Positions 52,400 through 61,688 of a stretch of DNA of 64,000 nt are shown piece by piece. The DNA is taken from assembly GCF_900314695.1 (NCBI RefSeq), contig NZ_OMWD01000013.1, positions 1 through 64,000 of the forward strand. Reading direction: 5' to 3'. Below the pieces are notes generated by a model. It made no database searches and was not told the DNA's origin. It worked only from the letters and a program-made list of their open reading frames with translations. Numbering within the stretch: the stretch's first letter is position 1; every line of letters begins with the position of its first letter. Position numbers and translations under genes: made by a program. The stretch is from an uncultured Methanobrevibacter sp. (GTDB lineage Archaea; Methanobacteriota; Methanobacteria; Methanobacteriales; Methanobacteriaceae).

Positions 52400-52431
52400 T
52401 TATTTAACCTTATTTTTTCATATAATATCAT

Positions 52432-53253
52432 ATGAGAATCAAGGGACCAATATTTATTGAAACAATTTTTCTTTTGATAGCATTTTCAATCTATTTTTTC
52501 TCTGGAAATGTGTTTTTCATATATAATTTTGCATTTATCGGAACTTCTGTAGCTGTTGGTGTGTTTTTAACTCAAAATGGTTATAAGTTCGGTCGCAATA
52601 TCATAATGCTTGCGGTAGGATCATATATTTTGATATATGTTGGAATATTGGGCAGGGAAAATCTTTTGCTTTCCGGATTCTGGTATTATCTGTTTTTGGG
52701 AGTATTTGAAGCTGCTGTAGTTCACTATCTTATAGCTAAAATTGCAGGTCCTTTCATATTCGGCCGTGGATGGTGCGGATATGCCTGCTGGACTGCGATG
52801 ATATTGGATCTGCTTCCATATAAGACTCCTGCCAATGAACGAAAGAACTGGGGATATGTGAGGTATGTGCTCTTTGCATCCATATTGTGTCTTGTTTCAG
52901 CACTCTTCATATTCAAGGTAAATCACCTGGACAATGTTTTGTTTTACATGTTCGTCATTGGAAATGTCATATACTATGTTTTAGGGATATTCTTGGCATA
53001 TAAACTAAAGGACAACCGTGCATTTTGCAAATATGTATGTCCGATTACAGTATTTTTAAAGATGTCAAGTTATTTCTCACTTTTGAGGGTGAAAGTCAAC
53101 AGGGATAAATGCAATGAATGCGGCAAATGCATGAAAAGATGTCCGATGGATGTTGAAATTTTAAACAATTCCAGAAAGAGAAAAAACGGAACAGAATGTA
53201 TATTGTGTCTCAATTGCGTTATGGATTGTCCGAAAAAGGCAATAAGTATATGA
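52432..53253 (+). CDS. Membrane-bound 4Fe-4S protein, NapH/NosR-C-terminal-like
   Basis: The 273-residue protein has about five to six membrane spans in residues 5-215. GRGWCGYACW (about 114-123) and FCKYVCPI (about 200-207) carry the CxxxC pairs typical of NapH/YccM-type proteins. A cytoplasmic di-cluster ferredoxin ending follows with CNECGKCMKRCP and CILCLNCVMDCP, enough for two [4Fe-4S] clusters. It should pass electrons between a membrane pool and a soluble partner, but no partner gene is adjacent. The very short spacing from agmatinase (33 bases) allows cotranscription, without implying a shared role. Confidence 0.8.
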   Translation: MRIKGPIFIETIFLLIAFSIYFFSGNVFFIYNFAFIGTSVAVGVFLTQNGYKFGRNIIMLAVGSYILIYVGILGRENLLLSGFWYYLFLGVFEAAVVHYLIAKIAGPFIFGRGWCGYACWTAMILDLLPYKTPANERKNWGYVRYVLFASILCLVSALFIFKVNHLDNVLFYMFVIGNVIYYVLGIFLAYKLKDNRAFCKYVCPITVFLKMSSYFSLLRVKVNRDKCNECGKCMKRCPMDVEILNNSRKRKNGTECILCLNCVMDCPKKAISI

Positions 53254-53347
53254 TAATTAAAAAATAATGGATGATTATCGATAACATTATTAATTTCATT
53301 TTATATACTGATTAATATCGGAATTCATGTTTTCCAAGGTGCACTGT

Positions 53348-54685
53348 ATGTTGGATGATTTTTTCAAATTTAAGGAAAATGGGGCTGATTATAGAACTGA
53401 AATAATTGCAGGCATCACCACATTTCTTGCAATGGCTTATATTTTAGGTGTAAATCCGTCGATGCTGGCTGAAGGTGGAATGCCTGCCAATGCAGTATTT
53501 TTTTCAACAGCAATTGCATCAGGTCTCGCATGTATAGTTATGGGATTGGTTGCCAAATTCCCTGTTGGATTGGCTCCTGGTATGGGGCTGAATGCCCTTT
53601 TCACATATACAATCATATTGGAAATGGGAAACTCCTGGGAAACTGCACTTGCAGCAGTATTTATTTCATCCATAATATTTTTTATCATTACCATCTCAGG
53701 TTTAAGGGAAGCTATTTTAAATCTTATTCCTGCAGATTTGAAAATAGGTATAGGTGCAGGTATCGGATTTTTCCTGGCATTTCTTGGATTTAAAGGTGCG
53801 GGAATTATTGTAAATGACCAGTCAACTTATGTTACAATGGGTAATCTGCTTGCACCTTCTGTAATTTTGGCTTTGATTGGCATTTTAATAACATTGGTTT
53901 TCTATATTCGAAAGGTGCCAGCAGCAGTATTTTTCGGTATGATAATCACTGCAGCAATAGGCATTGTATTCAGTTTTTTAGGATTCGGAACTGGAAATCC
54001 GTTAATGCCGTCAATTCCTGCACAATTCATATCTGTCAATTTTGATTTTAGTCTCTTTGGAGGATTTTTGCGAGGATTCGCACAGCTTTTCTCAAATATT
54101 CCTAACCTGTTTATGATGGTGTTTTCGCTTCTTTTTGTTACATTCTTTGATGCTACCGGAACTTTAATGTCATTAGGTAAACAATGCGGGTTCATTGATG
54201 AAAAAGGTCAATCGATGGGAATTGAAAAGGCATTTTTAAGTGATGCTATAGGTGGAATAATAGGTTCTGTATGTGGTACAAGTACAGTAACTGCTTTTGT
54301 TGAAAGTGCAACAGGTGTGGGCATGGGTGCAAAGACAGGTTTGGCATCTGTTGTAACTGGTATCTTATTCTTGCTTTCAATATTTGTCGCTCCACTCATA
54401 TTGGCATTGTTTACTCCTTCTGTAACTGCTGCAGCTTTGGTTATTGTAGGTTTCTTGATGATGGCTCAATTAGGAAGTGTGGATTGGGCCAATTCGGTAA
54501 TTTCAGCATCTGTTTTTATGACAATCATTATGATGATTCTTTCATACTCAATTTCCATAGGTATTGCATGGGGGTTCATTGCTTATTTCGTAGGATCCCT
54601 TGCTGAAGGCAAGTTCAAGGAGATGGGTTGGGGAATGTATGCCCTGATGATTGTATTTTTAGTTTATCTCTTCTTTGGGCTTTAG
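53348..54685 (+). CDS. NCS2 purine permease (AzgA/PbuG type)
   Basis: The protein has 445 residues from ATG 53348, eight bases after AAGGTG; the frame is open from 53327 without a site there. It has about 12-14 membrane segments. The signature YRTEIIAGITTFLAMAYIL near residue 15 and FFDATGTLMSLGKQ, then GTSTVTAFVESATGVGMGAK are characteristic of the AzgA branch, which imports adenine, guanine or hypoxanthine with protons. An adenine deaminase gene 4.5 kb downstream would use imported adenine. Confidence 0.9.
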   Translation: MLDDFFKFKENGADYRTEIIAGITTFLAMAYILGVNPSMLAEGGMPANAVFFSTAIASGLACIVMGLVAKFPVGLAPGMGLNALFTYTIILEMGNSWETALAAVFISSIIFFIITISGLREAILNLIPADLKIGIGAGIGFFLAFLGFKGAGIIVNDQSTYVTMGNLLAPSVILALIGILITLVFYIRKVPAAVFFGMIITAAIGIVFSFLGFGTGNPLMPSIPAQFISVNFDFSLFGGFLRGFAQLFSNIPNLFMMVFSLLFVTFFDATGTLMSLGKQCGFIDEKGQSMGIEKAFLSDAIGGIIGSVCGTSTVTAFVESATGVGMGAKTGLASVVTGILFLLSIFVAPLILALFTPSVTAAALVIVGFLMMAQLGSVDWANSVISASVFMTIIMMILSYSISIGIAWGFIAYFVGSLAEGKFKEMGWGMYALMIVFLVYLFFGL

Positions 54686-54697
54686 ATATTTTTAAAA

Positions 54698-54976
54698 TTA
54701 GTCATTGTAGTCTTTTTCTACTTTGTCAAGATAATATTTGCCTTTATCGGTTATGCTGTAGAATCTGTACCTTTTGTCTTCTTCATTAAGACATTCCACT
54801 AAATCCGCTTCTTTTAGTGTTTTTAAGTACTTTGACACGTGATTGCTGTTGTCATTAATATCCTTGCTGATTTTTGAAGGAATCTTATCCTCCTTTTCAA
54901 GGGATTTTAAAACGTTTATTCTTTTTTTGGACCTTGCCAGCAGAGATATGATGCTCATATCATCTTTTTTAATCAT
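54698..54976 (-). CDS. Small winged-helix transcription regulator
   Basis: The protein has about 92 residues from ATG 54976; TTG 54985 is possible. It is an ArsR/MarR-like winged helix: RINVLKSLEKEDKIPSKISK, then NHVSKYLKTLKEADLVECL as recognition helix and DKRYRFYSITDKGKYYL as the wing. There are no metal-binding cysteines. It converges on the permease gene with 12 bases between them. Target unknown; autoregulation is likely. Confidence 0.75.
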   Translation of the reverse strand: MIKKDDMSIISLLARSKKRINVLKSLEKEDKIPSKISKDINDNSNHVSKYLKTLKEADLVECLNEEDKRYRFYSITDKGKYYLDKVEKDYND

Positions 54977-55089
54977 GATTTTCAATTTAAATTTTGGCTA
55001 TTTAATAGATATCTATATGATATTAGCATGCTAATAGCAATGTTTATATTATGTGTGTAACATATTTATCAGTACTGAATTGAGGTGAT

Positions 55090-55581
55090 ATTTTCAACAA
55101 AAAAATTTTTCTTGTAATTCCTGTTGTTATTGTTGCATTAATCATTATAATGCCTATTAGTTCTACTTATGATTTTGATGGGCATTTTACAATGAATGTT
55201 CCTTTGGGCAAGCATTATAGTGATGTTGCATGGTGCCGCCCCAATGGTGCATTAGGTTGCGCCGCTGAATATTGGGAAGATAGTGCCGGCTGTGAATTGG
55301 ATAAAAATGAATTCGTTGTTTATTATTATAATAATTCACTGCTGGTTGAAGGTGAATCAAATGCATTGCAACATTCTCTCAATGGTTTAAATACATCATA
55401 TTTGTATAAAATTGAGCAAAATGATGGAAATTTATTTGTATTGACCAATGATATCGGAATGAGAAATATGCCACCATATCTTGTAGGCACTGCAAATGAT
55501 GATGGCAGTGAAGCTGTTTTTGTTGGAGGACACAATCTCAATGACTTGAAAAGATATGCACATTCTGTTGAATTTAAATAG
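55090..55581 (+). CDS. Membrane-anchored extracytoplasmic protein with no canonical start codon
   Basis: The first ATG is at 55150, but the frame is open from the TGA at 55081 and encodes a typical anchor upstream of it: NKKIFLVIPVVIVALIIIM. The ribosome binding site GAGGTGAT (55082-55089) points to a start at 55090-55095, where the frame has ATT then TTC, with no ATG, GTG or TTG. Either a TTG has become TTC, a non-standard codon is used, or this is a base error. The mature domain (about 130 residues: FDGHFTMNVP, then CGYAAE-like GCAAEYWED and ending in a paired strand HNLNDLKRYAHSVEF) is of unknown function. Confidence 0.55.
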   Translation: MFNKKIFLVIPVVIVALIIIMPISSTYDFDGHFTMNVPLGKHYSDVAWCRPNGALGCAAEYWEDSAGCELDKNEFVVYYYNNSLLVEGESNALQHSLNGLNTSYLYKIEQNDGNLFVLTNDIGMRNMPPYLVGTANDDGSEAVFVGGHNLNDLKRYAHSVEFK

Positions 55582-55591
55582 GTGAATAAAA

Positions 55592-56146
55592 ATGTTAGTT
55601 CGTAATTTGGATTTTCTATCCATACCTAAAGAGTTTTCCAAAGTTGAAATTACGATTTACGACAATAAATCCATTGCTTTGGTATACATTAACGGTAAAG
55701 GATATTCTTTGGTTTTAAAAAATGAAGATGTTATTGATTCATTATTTTTATTGAAAACTGATATTGTCCCAAGCAATGTCAATGAACATTCCGACAGGGA
55801 AGATTTCATAAATGTAATTAAAATGCTGCTGGATAAGATTTATGCTATTGCAGATATCAAGGAATATGAAAAGCAGCATCAGGAGCATGTATTTTTAAGA
55901 TTGATGGACATGCTAAATGAGGGAACTGATGTTGAAATTATTTCTGAAGAAACTTCAAAGGTCTACAGCGACATTGAAAAAGGATTCATGAAGTTGGAAA
56001 TAGATATTCTGGACAATAAAATCAATGCTTTAAATTCCTCTATTGCAGATGTTTCAAATAATCTGCAGGCTACAGTTGATGATATTGAAGAAAATTCATG
56101 GGGAAATAAGATTAGAAAGTCCATTGATCAAAATAACTGGGGTTAA
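55592..56146 (+). CDS. Unknown protein with coiled-coil C-terminus
   Basis: The 184-residue protein starts at ATG with AGGTGA upstream, ten bases after the membrane-anchored gene. An N-terminal small beta domain (to about residue 60) is followed by helices; residues about 120-175 have heptad-like leucine/isoleucine spacing (LEIDILDNKINALNSSIADV), a coiled coil. It ends three bases before a zinc-ribbon protein gene, so this is an operon of four genes. No known motif. Confidence 0.6.
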   Translation: MLVRNLDFLSIPKEFSKVEITIYDNKSIALVYINGKGYSLVLKNEDVIDSLFLLKTDIVPSNVNEHSDREDFINVIKMLLDKIYAIADIKEYEKQHQEHVFLRLMDMLNEGTDVEIISEETSKVYSDIEKGFMKLEIDILDNKINALNSSIADVSNNLQATVDDIEENSWGNKIRKSIDQNNWG

Positions 56147-56149
56147 ACT

Positions 56150-57109
56150 ATGGTAAAGTGTAGTAAGTGTGGAGCGGAAGTTGTCGGATCTGATTTCTGT
56201 TTTAACTGTGGTGAAAAAGTAGAAAAATATGAAGCAGGTTCTGATGTCTGTCCGAAATGCGGTACAAAAAATGGTAAAAACACAACATTTTGCCGTGAAT
56301 GCGGACATAAGTTGGATAATGGAGTTGGTTTCGGCTCATCTCATTCTCAAAAGGAATGGCAGGCACGTCACGATGAGATTATTAGAAGATATGATATGTT
56401 GGCTGAAGAATTCGGCATAAAAGATGAAGATTATTTTTTAACCAGCGTTAAAAGATTCAATAAGTTGGAACAGACTACAACTAAACACCAATTGACTAAT
56501 GATGTTGTTGACACTGCAGTATTTGGAATTCCGGTAAACAGATTGTTGAAAAGAGATTTGGGTAATGAAACTATCATTGATGGATTTTTCCTCATAAAAG
56601 AAGATAAATTTGTTTTCATGGAAATTGACAACAGGGACTGGGAAAAGGTCAATGCAGGAATAAACAATTTCTATTTTGATAAAATCGTATCAATGAGAGT
56701 CACAAAAAGGTTAGGTGATGAAAGTAGATATGAAGATATTACCAAAAGGGGATGGACATCAGCCAACGATATCAGACGCTCAATAAAAAATGATATTCAA
56801 TCACTTAAAGCCACACGATTCAAAGACATGATTACAAACAATGACAGTGCCGACATGTTTGACAGATTGCTAATCAAATTGGTTGACAACACTTCATATG
56901 AAATCAGACTTCCAAGCTATAAATTCGGTCAAAATCTGATAGATCTCTTTGAAACATTAAGGGGAAAACCGCAGACAGTTGTTGTTCAAAATCCAACATC
57001 CGAGCCTACAAAAGCACAGCAATTAAAGGAATTCCAGGAATTACTTGAAAGCGGTGCGATTACTCGAGATGAATTTGACCAACTCAAAAAGGATTTGCTA
57101 TTCGGTTGA
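56150..57109 (+). CDS. Zinc-ribbon protein with SHOCT domain
   Basis: The 319-residue protein has two zinc ribbons in the first 60 residues (CSKCG...CFNCG and CPKCG...CRECG). A middle domain of about 200 residues follows (DGFFLIKEDKFVFMEIDNRD suggests a PH-like fold). At the end is a SHOCT helix pair: QLKEFQELLESGAITRDEFD, then LKKDLLF. SHOCT domains act in oligomerisation or membrane anchoring of regulatory proteins. It lies between a coiled-coil gene and another zinc-ribbon gene, 11 bases apart, so they probably form one assembly. Function unknown. Confidence 0.7.
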   Translation: MVKCSKCGAEVVGSDFCFNCGEKVEKYEAGSDVCPKCGTKNGKNTTFCRECGHKLDNGVGFGSSHSQKEWQARHDEIIRRYDMLAEEFGIKDEDYFLTSVKRFNKLEQTTTKHQLTNDVVDTAVFGIPVNRLLKRDLGNETIIDGFFLIKEDKFVFMEIDNRDWEKVNAGINNFYFDKIVSMRVTKRLGDESRYEDITKRGWTSANDIRRSIKNDIQSLKATRFKDMITNNDSADMFDRLLIKLVDNTSYEIRLPSYKFGQNLIDLFETLRGKPQTVVVQNPTSEPTKAQQLKEFQELLESGAITRDEFDQLKKDLLFG

Positions 57110-57120
57110 TTGGTGATTAG

Positions 57121-57930
57121 ATGGTTAAATGTAGTAACTGTGGATTGGAGATTGATGATAATTTTCAAAACTGCCCGAATTGCGGAAATGATTTGTCAAA
57201 ATCAGATGTTGAAGTTAAAAAGGAAGAAATCTCAACATGCAACAGTTGCGGGGCACCGCTAAAGGATTCGGATTCATTCTGTCCAAGTTGCGGAAGCAAA
57301 GTTGAAATTGAAAATTCGGCATTGAAATGTAAAAATTGTGGCAGTGAATTGTCTCAAAATGCTGTGTTCTGCCAGGTATGTGGGGCCAAGGTAGAAAAAA
57401 TCGAACAGACCTCAAAAAGAACTTGCCCAAATTGTGGCGGGGAAGTTGACGCCAACACCACATTCTGCCAGGAATGCGGGGCAAACGTATTCACTGGTGA
57501 GAAAAACAAGCATAACGCTCCAACCTCCCATTCCTCTGCAGGCAAAATCGATTTTAATGTACTGGTCAAGCCTTCTATAATTGCATTAATAGTGGGGATT
57601 ATTTTATCCATAATTGGTTTGGGAATAGGATTTTCATGGTATTCTTTTGTTATTGCAGTAATATTGAGTGCCGGATTCTTTGCGGCGGCTGTTGGCAATC
57701 AAATCAATGCAATAGTTTTTGGATTTATAGTTGGCTTAATTTTAGGCCTTTTGGAAACTCCATTGATTGAATTTCTTTTCGGTTCGTTTGTCGCCGGATT
57801 ATATCAGGGATTTCTTGGAGGGCATTTGCTTATCATAATTATTTTTGGAGTAGTTAGCGCATTTATTTCAAATGCATATTTCAAGGAAAGTATTTTACAA
57901 ATAACTGATAATTTCAAGGGAAAGTTATAG
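57121..57930 (+). CDS. Zinc-ribbon membrane protein
   Basis: The 269-residue protein has four CxxC...CxxC zinc ribbons in the first 125 residues (CSNCG/CPNCG, CNSCG/CPSCG, CKNCG/CQVCG, CPNCG/CQECG). A polar linker follows, then four to five membrane segments (about 147-250) that contain glycine-rich helices such as VGIILSIIGLGIGF. This pattern, ribbon cluster plus a four-helix DUF-type domain, is common in Methanobacteriales. The cytoplasmic ribbons may bind protein or nucleic acid and report to the membrane. It is last in the four-gene run; a T-rich stretch follows. Confidence 0.7.
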   Translation: MVKCSNCGLEIDDNFQNCPNCGNDLSKSDVEVKKEEISTCNSCGAPLKDSDSFCPSCGSKVEIENSALKCKNCGSELSQNAVFCQVCGAKVEKIEQTSKRTCPNCGGEVDANTTFCQECGANVFTGEKNKHNAPTSHSSAGKIDFNVLVKPSIIALIVGIILSIIGLGIGFSWYSFVIAVILSAGFFAAAVGNQINAIVFGFIVGLILGLLETPLIEFLFGSFVAGLYQGFLGGHLLIIIIFGVVSAFISNAYFKESILQITDNFKGKL

Positions 57931-58034
57931 AAATTGAAATTATCTTTTTTCTTTTTTTTTCAAAGCTTAACCATACCATTAAATATCACCAAAACTAAAT
58001 TTATAATATTAACTAAAAATGGAGCAAAAATATT

Positions 58035-59255
58035 ATGAATAAAAGAATTATTGAACTTTCCGGTCATATTATTGATTCAATGGCCTTAACTAAGACCATG
58101 GCAATAATTATGGAAAAAGGAGGGGAATTTGACATTTTGGAAATCGATGTTGGACGTAAAAAATCAGATGTAAGTCATGCAAAAATTGAAGTTTCCGCAT
58201 ATTCTCCCGAACTGTTGAATGCAATACTTGACGAACTGTCTGTTCTTGGAGCATCAATCCATGAAATCAAGGAGGTCAATCTTGTTGCATCAACCAAAGA
58301 TAAAGTTGCTCCTGAAGGTTTTTATTCATCTTCCAATCATGCCACACACATTTACTATAAGGGAAACTGGATTCCTGTTGAAGATATAGAAATGGACTGT
58401 CTGGTTGTAGTTGACGAAGATGAAAACAGGGCATTCGTAAAGCCTATTTCCAATATCGAGGCGGGAGACAAGATTGTCGTTGGCCTTGACGGGGTCAGGG
58501 TAACCCCTCCTCAAAGATCAAGGGATGAACACCAGGTATTCGAATTCATGAACAGTGATGTATCTTCAGAAAAGCCTTTGATGAATCTAATAAATGGTAT
58601 CGCTCAGGAAATGAAGGAAATCAAAGCCAAAGGAGGAAAAATAGGTATTGTAGGGGGTCCTGCTATAGTACACACAGGTTCCGGAAAATACCTTGCATCA
58701 TTGATTAGGGATGGTTACATAGATGTCATCATGGCAGGTAATGCTCTTGCTACCCACGACATTGAATCAAATCTCTTCGGCACATCTCTTGGAATCGAAG
58801 TGGAAACCGGTAAAATCGTAGCTCATGGCCACACCCACCACATGAGGGCAATCAACAGAATCAACAATTCAGGCTCCATTAGAAAAGCTGTTGAAGACGG
58901 AACCCTAACTGGTGGAATAATGTATGAGTGCATTAAAAATGAGGTTCCATTTGTCCTTGCAGGTTCAATCCGTGATGACGGCCCTCTTCCAGACGTAATA
59001 ACCGATGTCATTGAAGCCCAAAAGCTCATGAGAAAATATGCTCAGGAAGTTGACATGGTATTGATGATTTCAACAATGCTTCATTCAATCGCAATGGGTA
59101 ACCTATTGCCTTCAAGGGTTAAAAGTATCTGCGTGGATATCAACCCATCCACAGTTACCAAATTATCCGACAGGGGAAGCGCACAGGTTGTAGGTATTGT
59201 AACCGATATAGGAACATTCATGCCTTTGTTATACAATGCGTTGAATGAGGAATAA
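58035..59255 (+). CDS. TIGR00300/LOR-SDH family protein, probable archaeal ornithine cyclodeaminase
   Basis: The 406-residue protein matches the archaeal LOR/SDH-type family: GHIIDSMALTKTMAII at the N-terminus, APEGFYSSSNHATHIYYKG near 95, and a C-terminal Rossmann-like part with VGGPAIVHTGSGKYLA, AGNALATHDIESNLFGTSLG and VCVDINPSTVTKL-type sequence near the end. In methanogens this family has been assigned ornithine cyclodeaminase activity (ornithine to proline plus ammonia, with NAD). It is separate from the bacterial mu-crystallin-like enzyme. Adenine deaminase starts one base after its stop, so they are cotranscribed. The substrate is not proven by sequence. Confidence 0.8.
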   Translation: MNKRIIELSGHIIDSMALTKTMAIIMEKGGEFDILEIDVGRKKSDVSHAKIEVSAYSPELLNAILDELSVLGASIHEIKEVNLVASTKDKVAPEGFYSSSNHATHIYYKGNWIPVEDIEMDCLVVVDEDENRAFVKPISNIEAGDKIVVGLDGVRVTPPQRSRDEHQVFEFMNSDVSSEKPLMNLINGIAQEMKEIKAKGGKIGIVGGPAIVHTGSGKYLASLIRDGYIDVIMAGNALATHDIESNLFGTSLGIEVETGKIVAHGHTHHMRAINRINNSGSIRKAVEDGTLTGGIMYECIKNEVPFVLAGSIRDDGPLPDVITDVIEAQKLMRKYAQEVDMVLMISTMLHSIAMGNLLPSRVKSICVDINPSTVTKLSDRGSAQVVGIVTDIGTFMPLLYNALNEE

Positions 59256-59256
59256 C

Positions 59257-60972
59257 ATGGAATTTACAGCTTATATTTTGGATGTGCTTTTTGACTCATT
59301 TTATCCCGCAAGAATCAGGATAGAGGATGGCATCTTCAAGGAGGTCGCTCCAATTTTGATAACCGAAGACACCGAGCTGGATGTCGATGGTCTTGTGGTT
59401 CCTGGATTGATTGATGCTCATATTCATATAGAAAGCAGCATGCTTACTCCTGCACAATTCGCAAAGATTGCGGTGCGCCACGGTACCACTTCTGTTGTCT
59501 GCGATCCTCATGAAATTGCAAACGTCATGGGATTTAAGGGCATTGAAATAATGATGAAAAGCGCTTCTGAAGTTCCATTTAAGTTTTATTTTACAGCATC
59601 TTCTTGCGTACCTGCCACTTCATTTGAAACTTCAGGTGCAGTAATTGATTCTGAGGATATCAAATTTTTGCTTGAAATGGATGATGTTGTCGGGCTTGCC
59701 GAGATGATGAATTTTCCAGGTGTCATAAATGGGGATGAGGAAGTCCTCAAGAAACTGGAATATGCAAGGCAGTCCAAAAAACCGATTGACGGTCATGCCC
59801 CATTGCTTACTGGTAAAGATTTGGATAAATACCTTTCACAATATATACTTACTGATCATGAATGCAGTACTTTTGGGGAAGCTATTGAAAAAAAGTTGAA
59901 AGGTATGAAAATTATGGTACGTGATGGTTCATCTGCTAAAAATATGGAGGCTCTTTTCGATATTTCAAAACGTATTGAGTTCATCAGAAATCAGGATGAA
60001 TTTTCTCTGGTTCCGACTGAAGTGTTGGAAAAAAGAATCAACACACCAATATTTGATTTCATAGTCAGTGACGATAAGAATCCAAAGGACCTAATCAGCG
60101 GGCATTTGAATAAATCCATTAAAAAAGCGACTGAATTGGGAATAGATACTTTCAAATCTGTTGAAATGGTTACAATCAATCCGGCTGCACATTATAATTT
60201 AAACTGCGGTTGTATCAGGGAAGGATATGATGCGGATTTTGTCATTGTAGATGATTTGGTAAACTTCAATGTACTCAAAACATACATTGGAGGGGAATGT
60301 GTTTTCGACGGTGAAAATGTTCTCTTTGACGTTCCGGAATTTAATTCGGAAAATTCAATTTTCGCCTCAAGAAAAACCGCAAGCGATTTCGACATACATT
60401 ATGACGGTGATGAGTGCACAGTCAATGTGATAAAATGTTACAACGGTGAACTGCTGACCAAAAAGATGACTGCAAAATTAAATGTCCATGATGGAATAGT
60501 CCAGTCAGACATTTTCCAGGATGTGCTGAAGATATCAGTTGTAGAAAGGTACGGTCATGATAATGTTTCCAATGCATTCATTCATGGTTTCGGCCTTAAG
60601 ATGGGTGCCGTTGCAGCATCCATTTCCCATGACTCACACAATATCATCACTATCGGATATGATTCTGAAATGATGGCAAAAGCCGTAAACATGGTGATAG
60701 ACAATCATGGTGGAATTGCAGTTGTAAGTGATGAAGCCAGCGATTTTCTAGAACTCCCGATTGCAGGGCTTATGAGCAATGAAGACGGATATGTCGTTGC
60801 AGAAAAATTGGCAAAGCTTCAGCAGATGGTGAAAGCACTCGGATGCACTTTCGACGCACCGTTCATGACAATGGAATTCATGGCGCTTCTGGTGATTCCT
60901 TCAATAAAAATATCAGATAAGGGATTGTTCGACGGGGATAACTTTGAATTCATGGACGTGATTGTGGACTAA
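59257..60972 (+). CDS. ade: Adenine deaminase
   Basis: The protein has 571 residues from ATG 59257, with GAGGAAT seven bases before. It is a metal-dependent amidohydrolase: GLIDAHIHIESSMLTPAQF (about 50-68) and VVCDPHEIANVMG for the first metal site, the YILTDHECSTFGEA loop near 200, and a C-terminal adenine-deaminase-specific domain with VVSDEASDFLELPIAGLMS near 490. It converts adenine to hypoxanthine plus ammonia. With the AzgA-type permease it supports purine salvage. It converges with the DUF447 gene, overlapping by four bases. Confidence 0.93.
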   Translation: MEFTAYILDVLFDSFYPARIRIEDGIFKEVAPILITEDTELDVDGLVVPGLIDAHIHIESSMLTPAQFAKIAVRHGTTSVVCDPHEIANVMGFKGIEIMMKSASEVPFKFYFTASSCVPATSFETSGAVIDSEDIKFLLEMDDVVGLAEMMNFPGVINGDEEVLKKLEYARQSKKPIDGHAPLLTGKDLDKYLSQYILTDHECSTFGEAIEKKLKGMKIMVRDGSSAKNMEALFDISKRIEFIRNQDEFSLVPTEVLEKRINTPIFDFIVSDDKNPKDLISGHLNKSIKKATELGIDTFKSVEMVTINPAAHYNLNCGCIREGYDADFVIVDDLVNFNVLKTYIGGECVFDGENVLFDVPEFNSENSIFASRKTASDFDIHYDGDECTVNVIKCYNGELLTKKMTAKLNVHDGIVQSDIFQDVLKISVVERYGHDNVSNAFIHGFGLKMGAVAASISHDSHNIITIGYDSEMMAKAVNMVIDNHGGIAVVSDEASDFLELPIAGLMSNEDGYVVAEKLAKLQQMVKALGCTFDAPFMTMEFMALLVIPSIKISDKGLFDGDNFEFMDVIVD

Positions 60973-61595
60973 ATTTCATATCCCCTTTTTATTAATTCTT
61001 TTTTTATCTCACCCATTGACTGCTTTTCTTCTTTTCCACCAACCTTGTTGACGACACGGCTGCATTCCCTGAATCTTGTTAAATAGTATTGCTTTTTTTC
61101 TTCATCAACCAAATCGAAACGGGTGAAATTGGCCAAGGTTTCTATGAGGCAGCTGAAAGCCCGGTTAAATGCCTGGACTTCTTTATTGATAACCATATCA
61201 GTAACTTTGGACTTTATGACATTCGCCTCTCCATTTTTTCTGATGGGATCACTTTGCTTTACGGCTTCCTTTATGCTGATTACCTCACATTTGAAATAGG
61301 CATCAACGCCCCTGAGGGAATTGTCATTGCTGAAATATTCCTGGGAAAGATTGCCGATAGTGGATAATGTAAACAGTTCGGGGTCGTGTGTGATGTTTAC
61401 GGTAAATTCCCTTTGTGATATGATGTTGTTCAGGGTTTTACCTCCCTTAAAAATTCTGCATAAAATGGTATCCTTTCCAGAACAAAGCACTCCAATGGGC
61501 GCTGCATTTTGGACATTTTCACAGTTGGCAGTGGTGATTATTGTTTCATACTGCTTTCCCCTATTCATCCCAATTAAATTTAAATCGATTTCCAT
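60969..61595 (-). CDS. DUF447-type flavin-binding split-barrel protein
   Basis: The 208-residue protein starts with MEIDLNLIGMNRGKQYETII, then NAAPIGVLCSG, a strand pair typical of flavoprotein split barrels (FMN-binding), and FTVNITHDPELF. The remaining part is helical with NRAFSCLIETLANFTRF. Archaea carry this family near cofactor and redox genes; a flavin reductase-like activity has not been shown. The C-terminal KKELIKRGYEI ends four bases inside the adenine deaminase stop region. Confidence 0.7.
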   Translation of the reverse strand: MEIDLNLIGMNRGKQYETIITTANCENVQNAAPIGVLCSGKDTILCRIFKGGKTLNNIISQREFTVNITHDPELFTLSTIGNLSQEYFSNDNSLRGVDAYFKCEVISIKEAVKQSDPIRKNGEANVIKSKVTDMVINKEVQAFNRAFSCLIETLANFTRFDLVDEEKKQYYLTRFRECSRVVNKVGGKEEKQSMGEIKKELIKRGYEI

Positions 61596-61688
61596 AATTA
61601 TCCTTGTTTTTTGTTATTTTAAAAATACTTTTATATATGTTTTAACAACATATTTAATATTATTAATTGATTTTAAGGAGTTTAGCTT

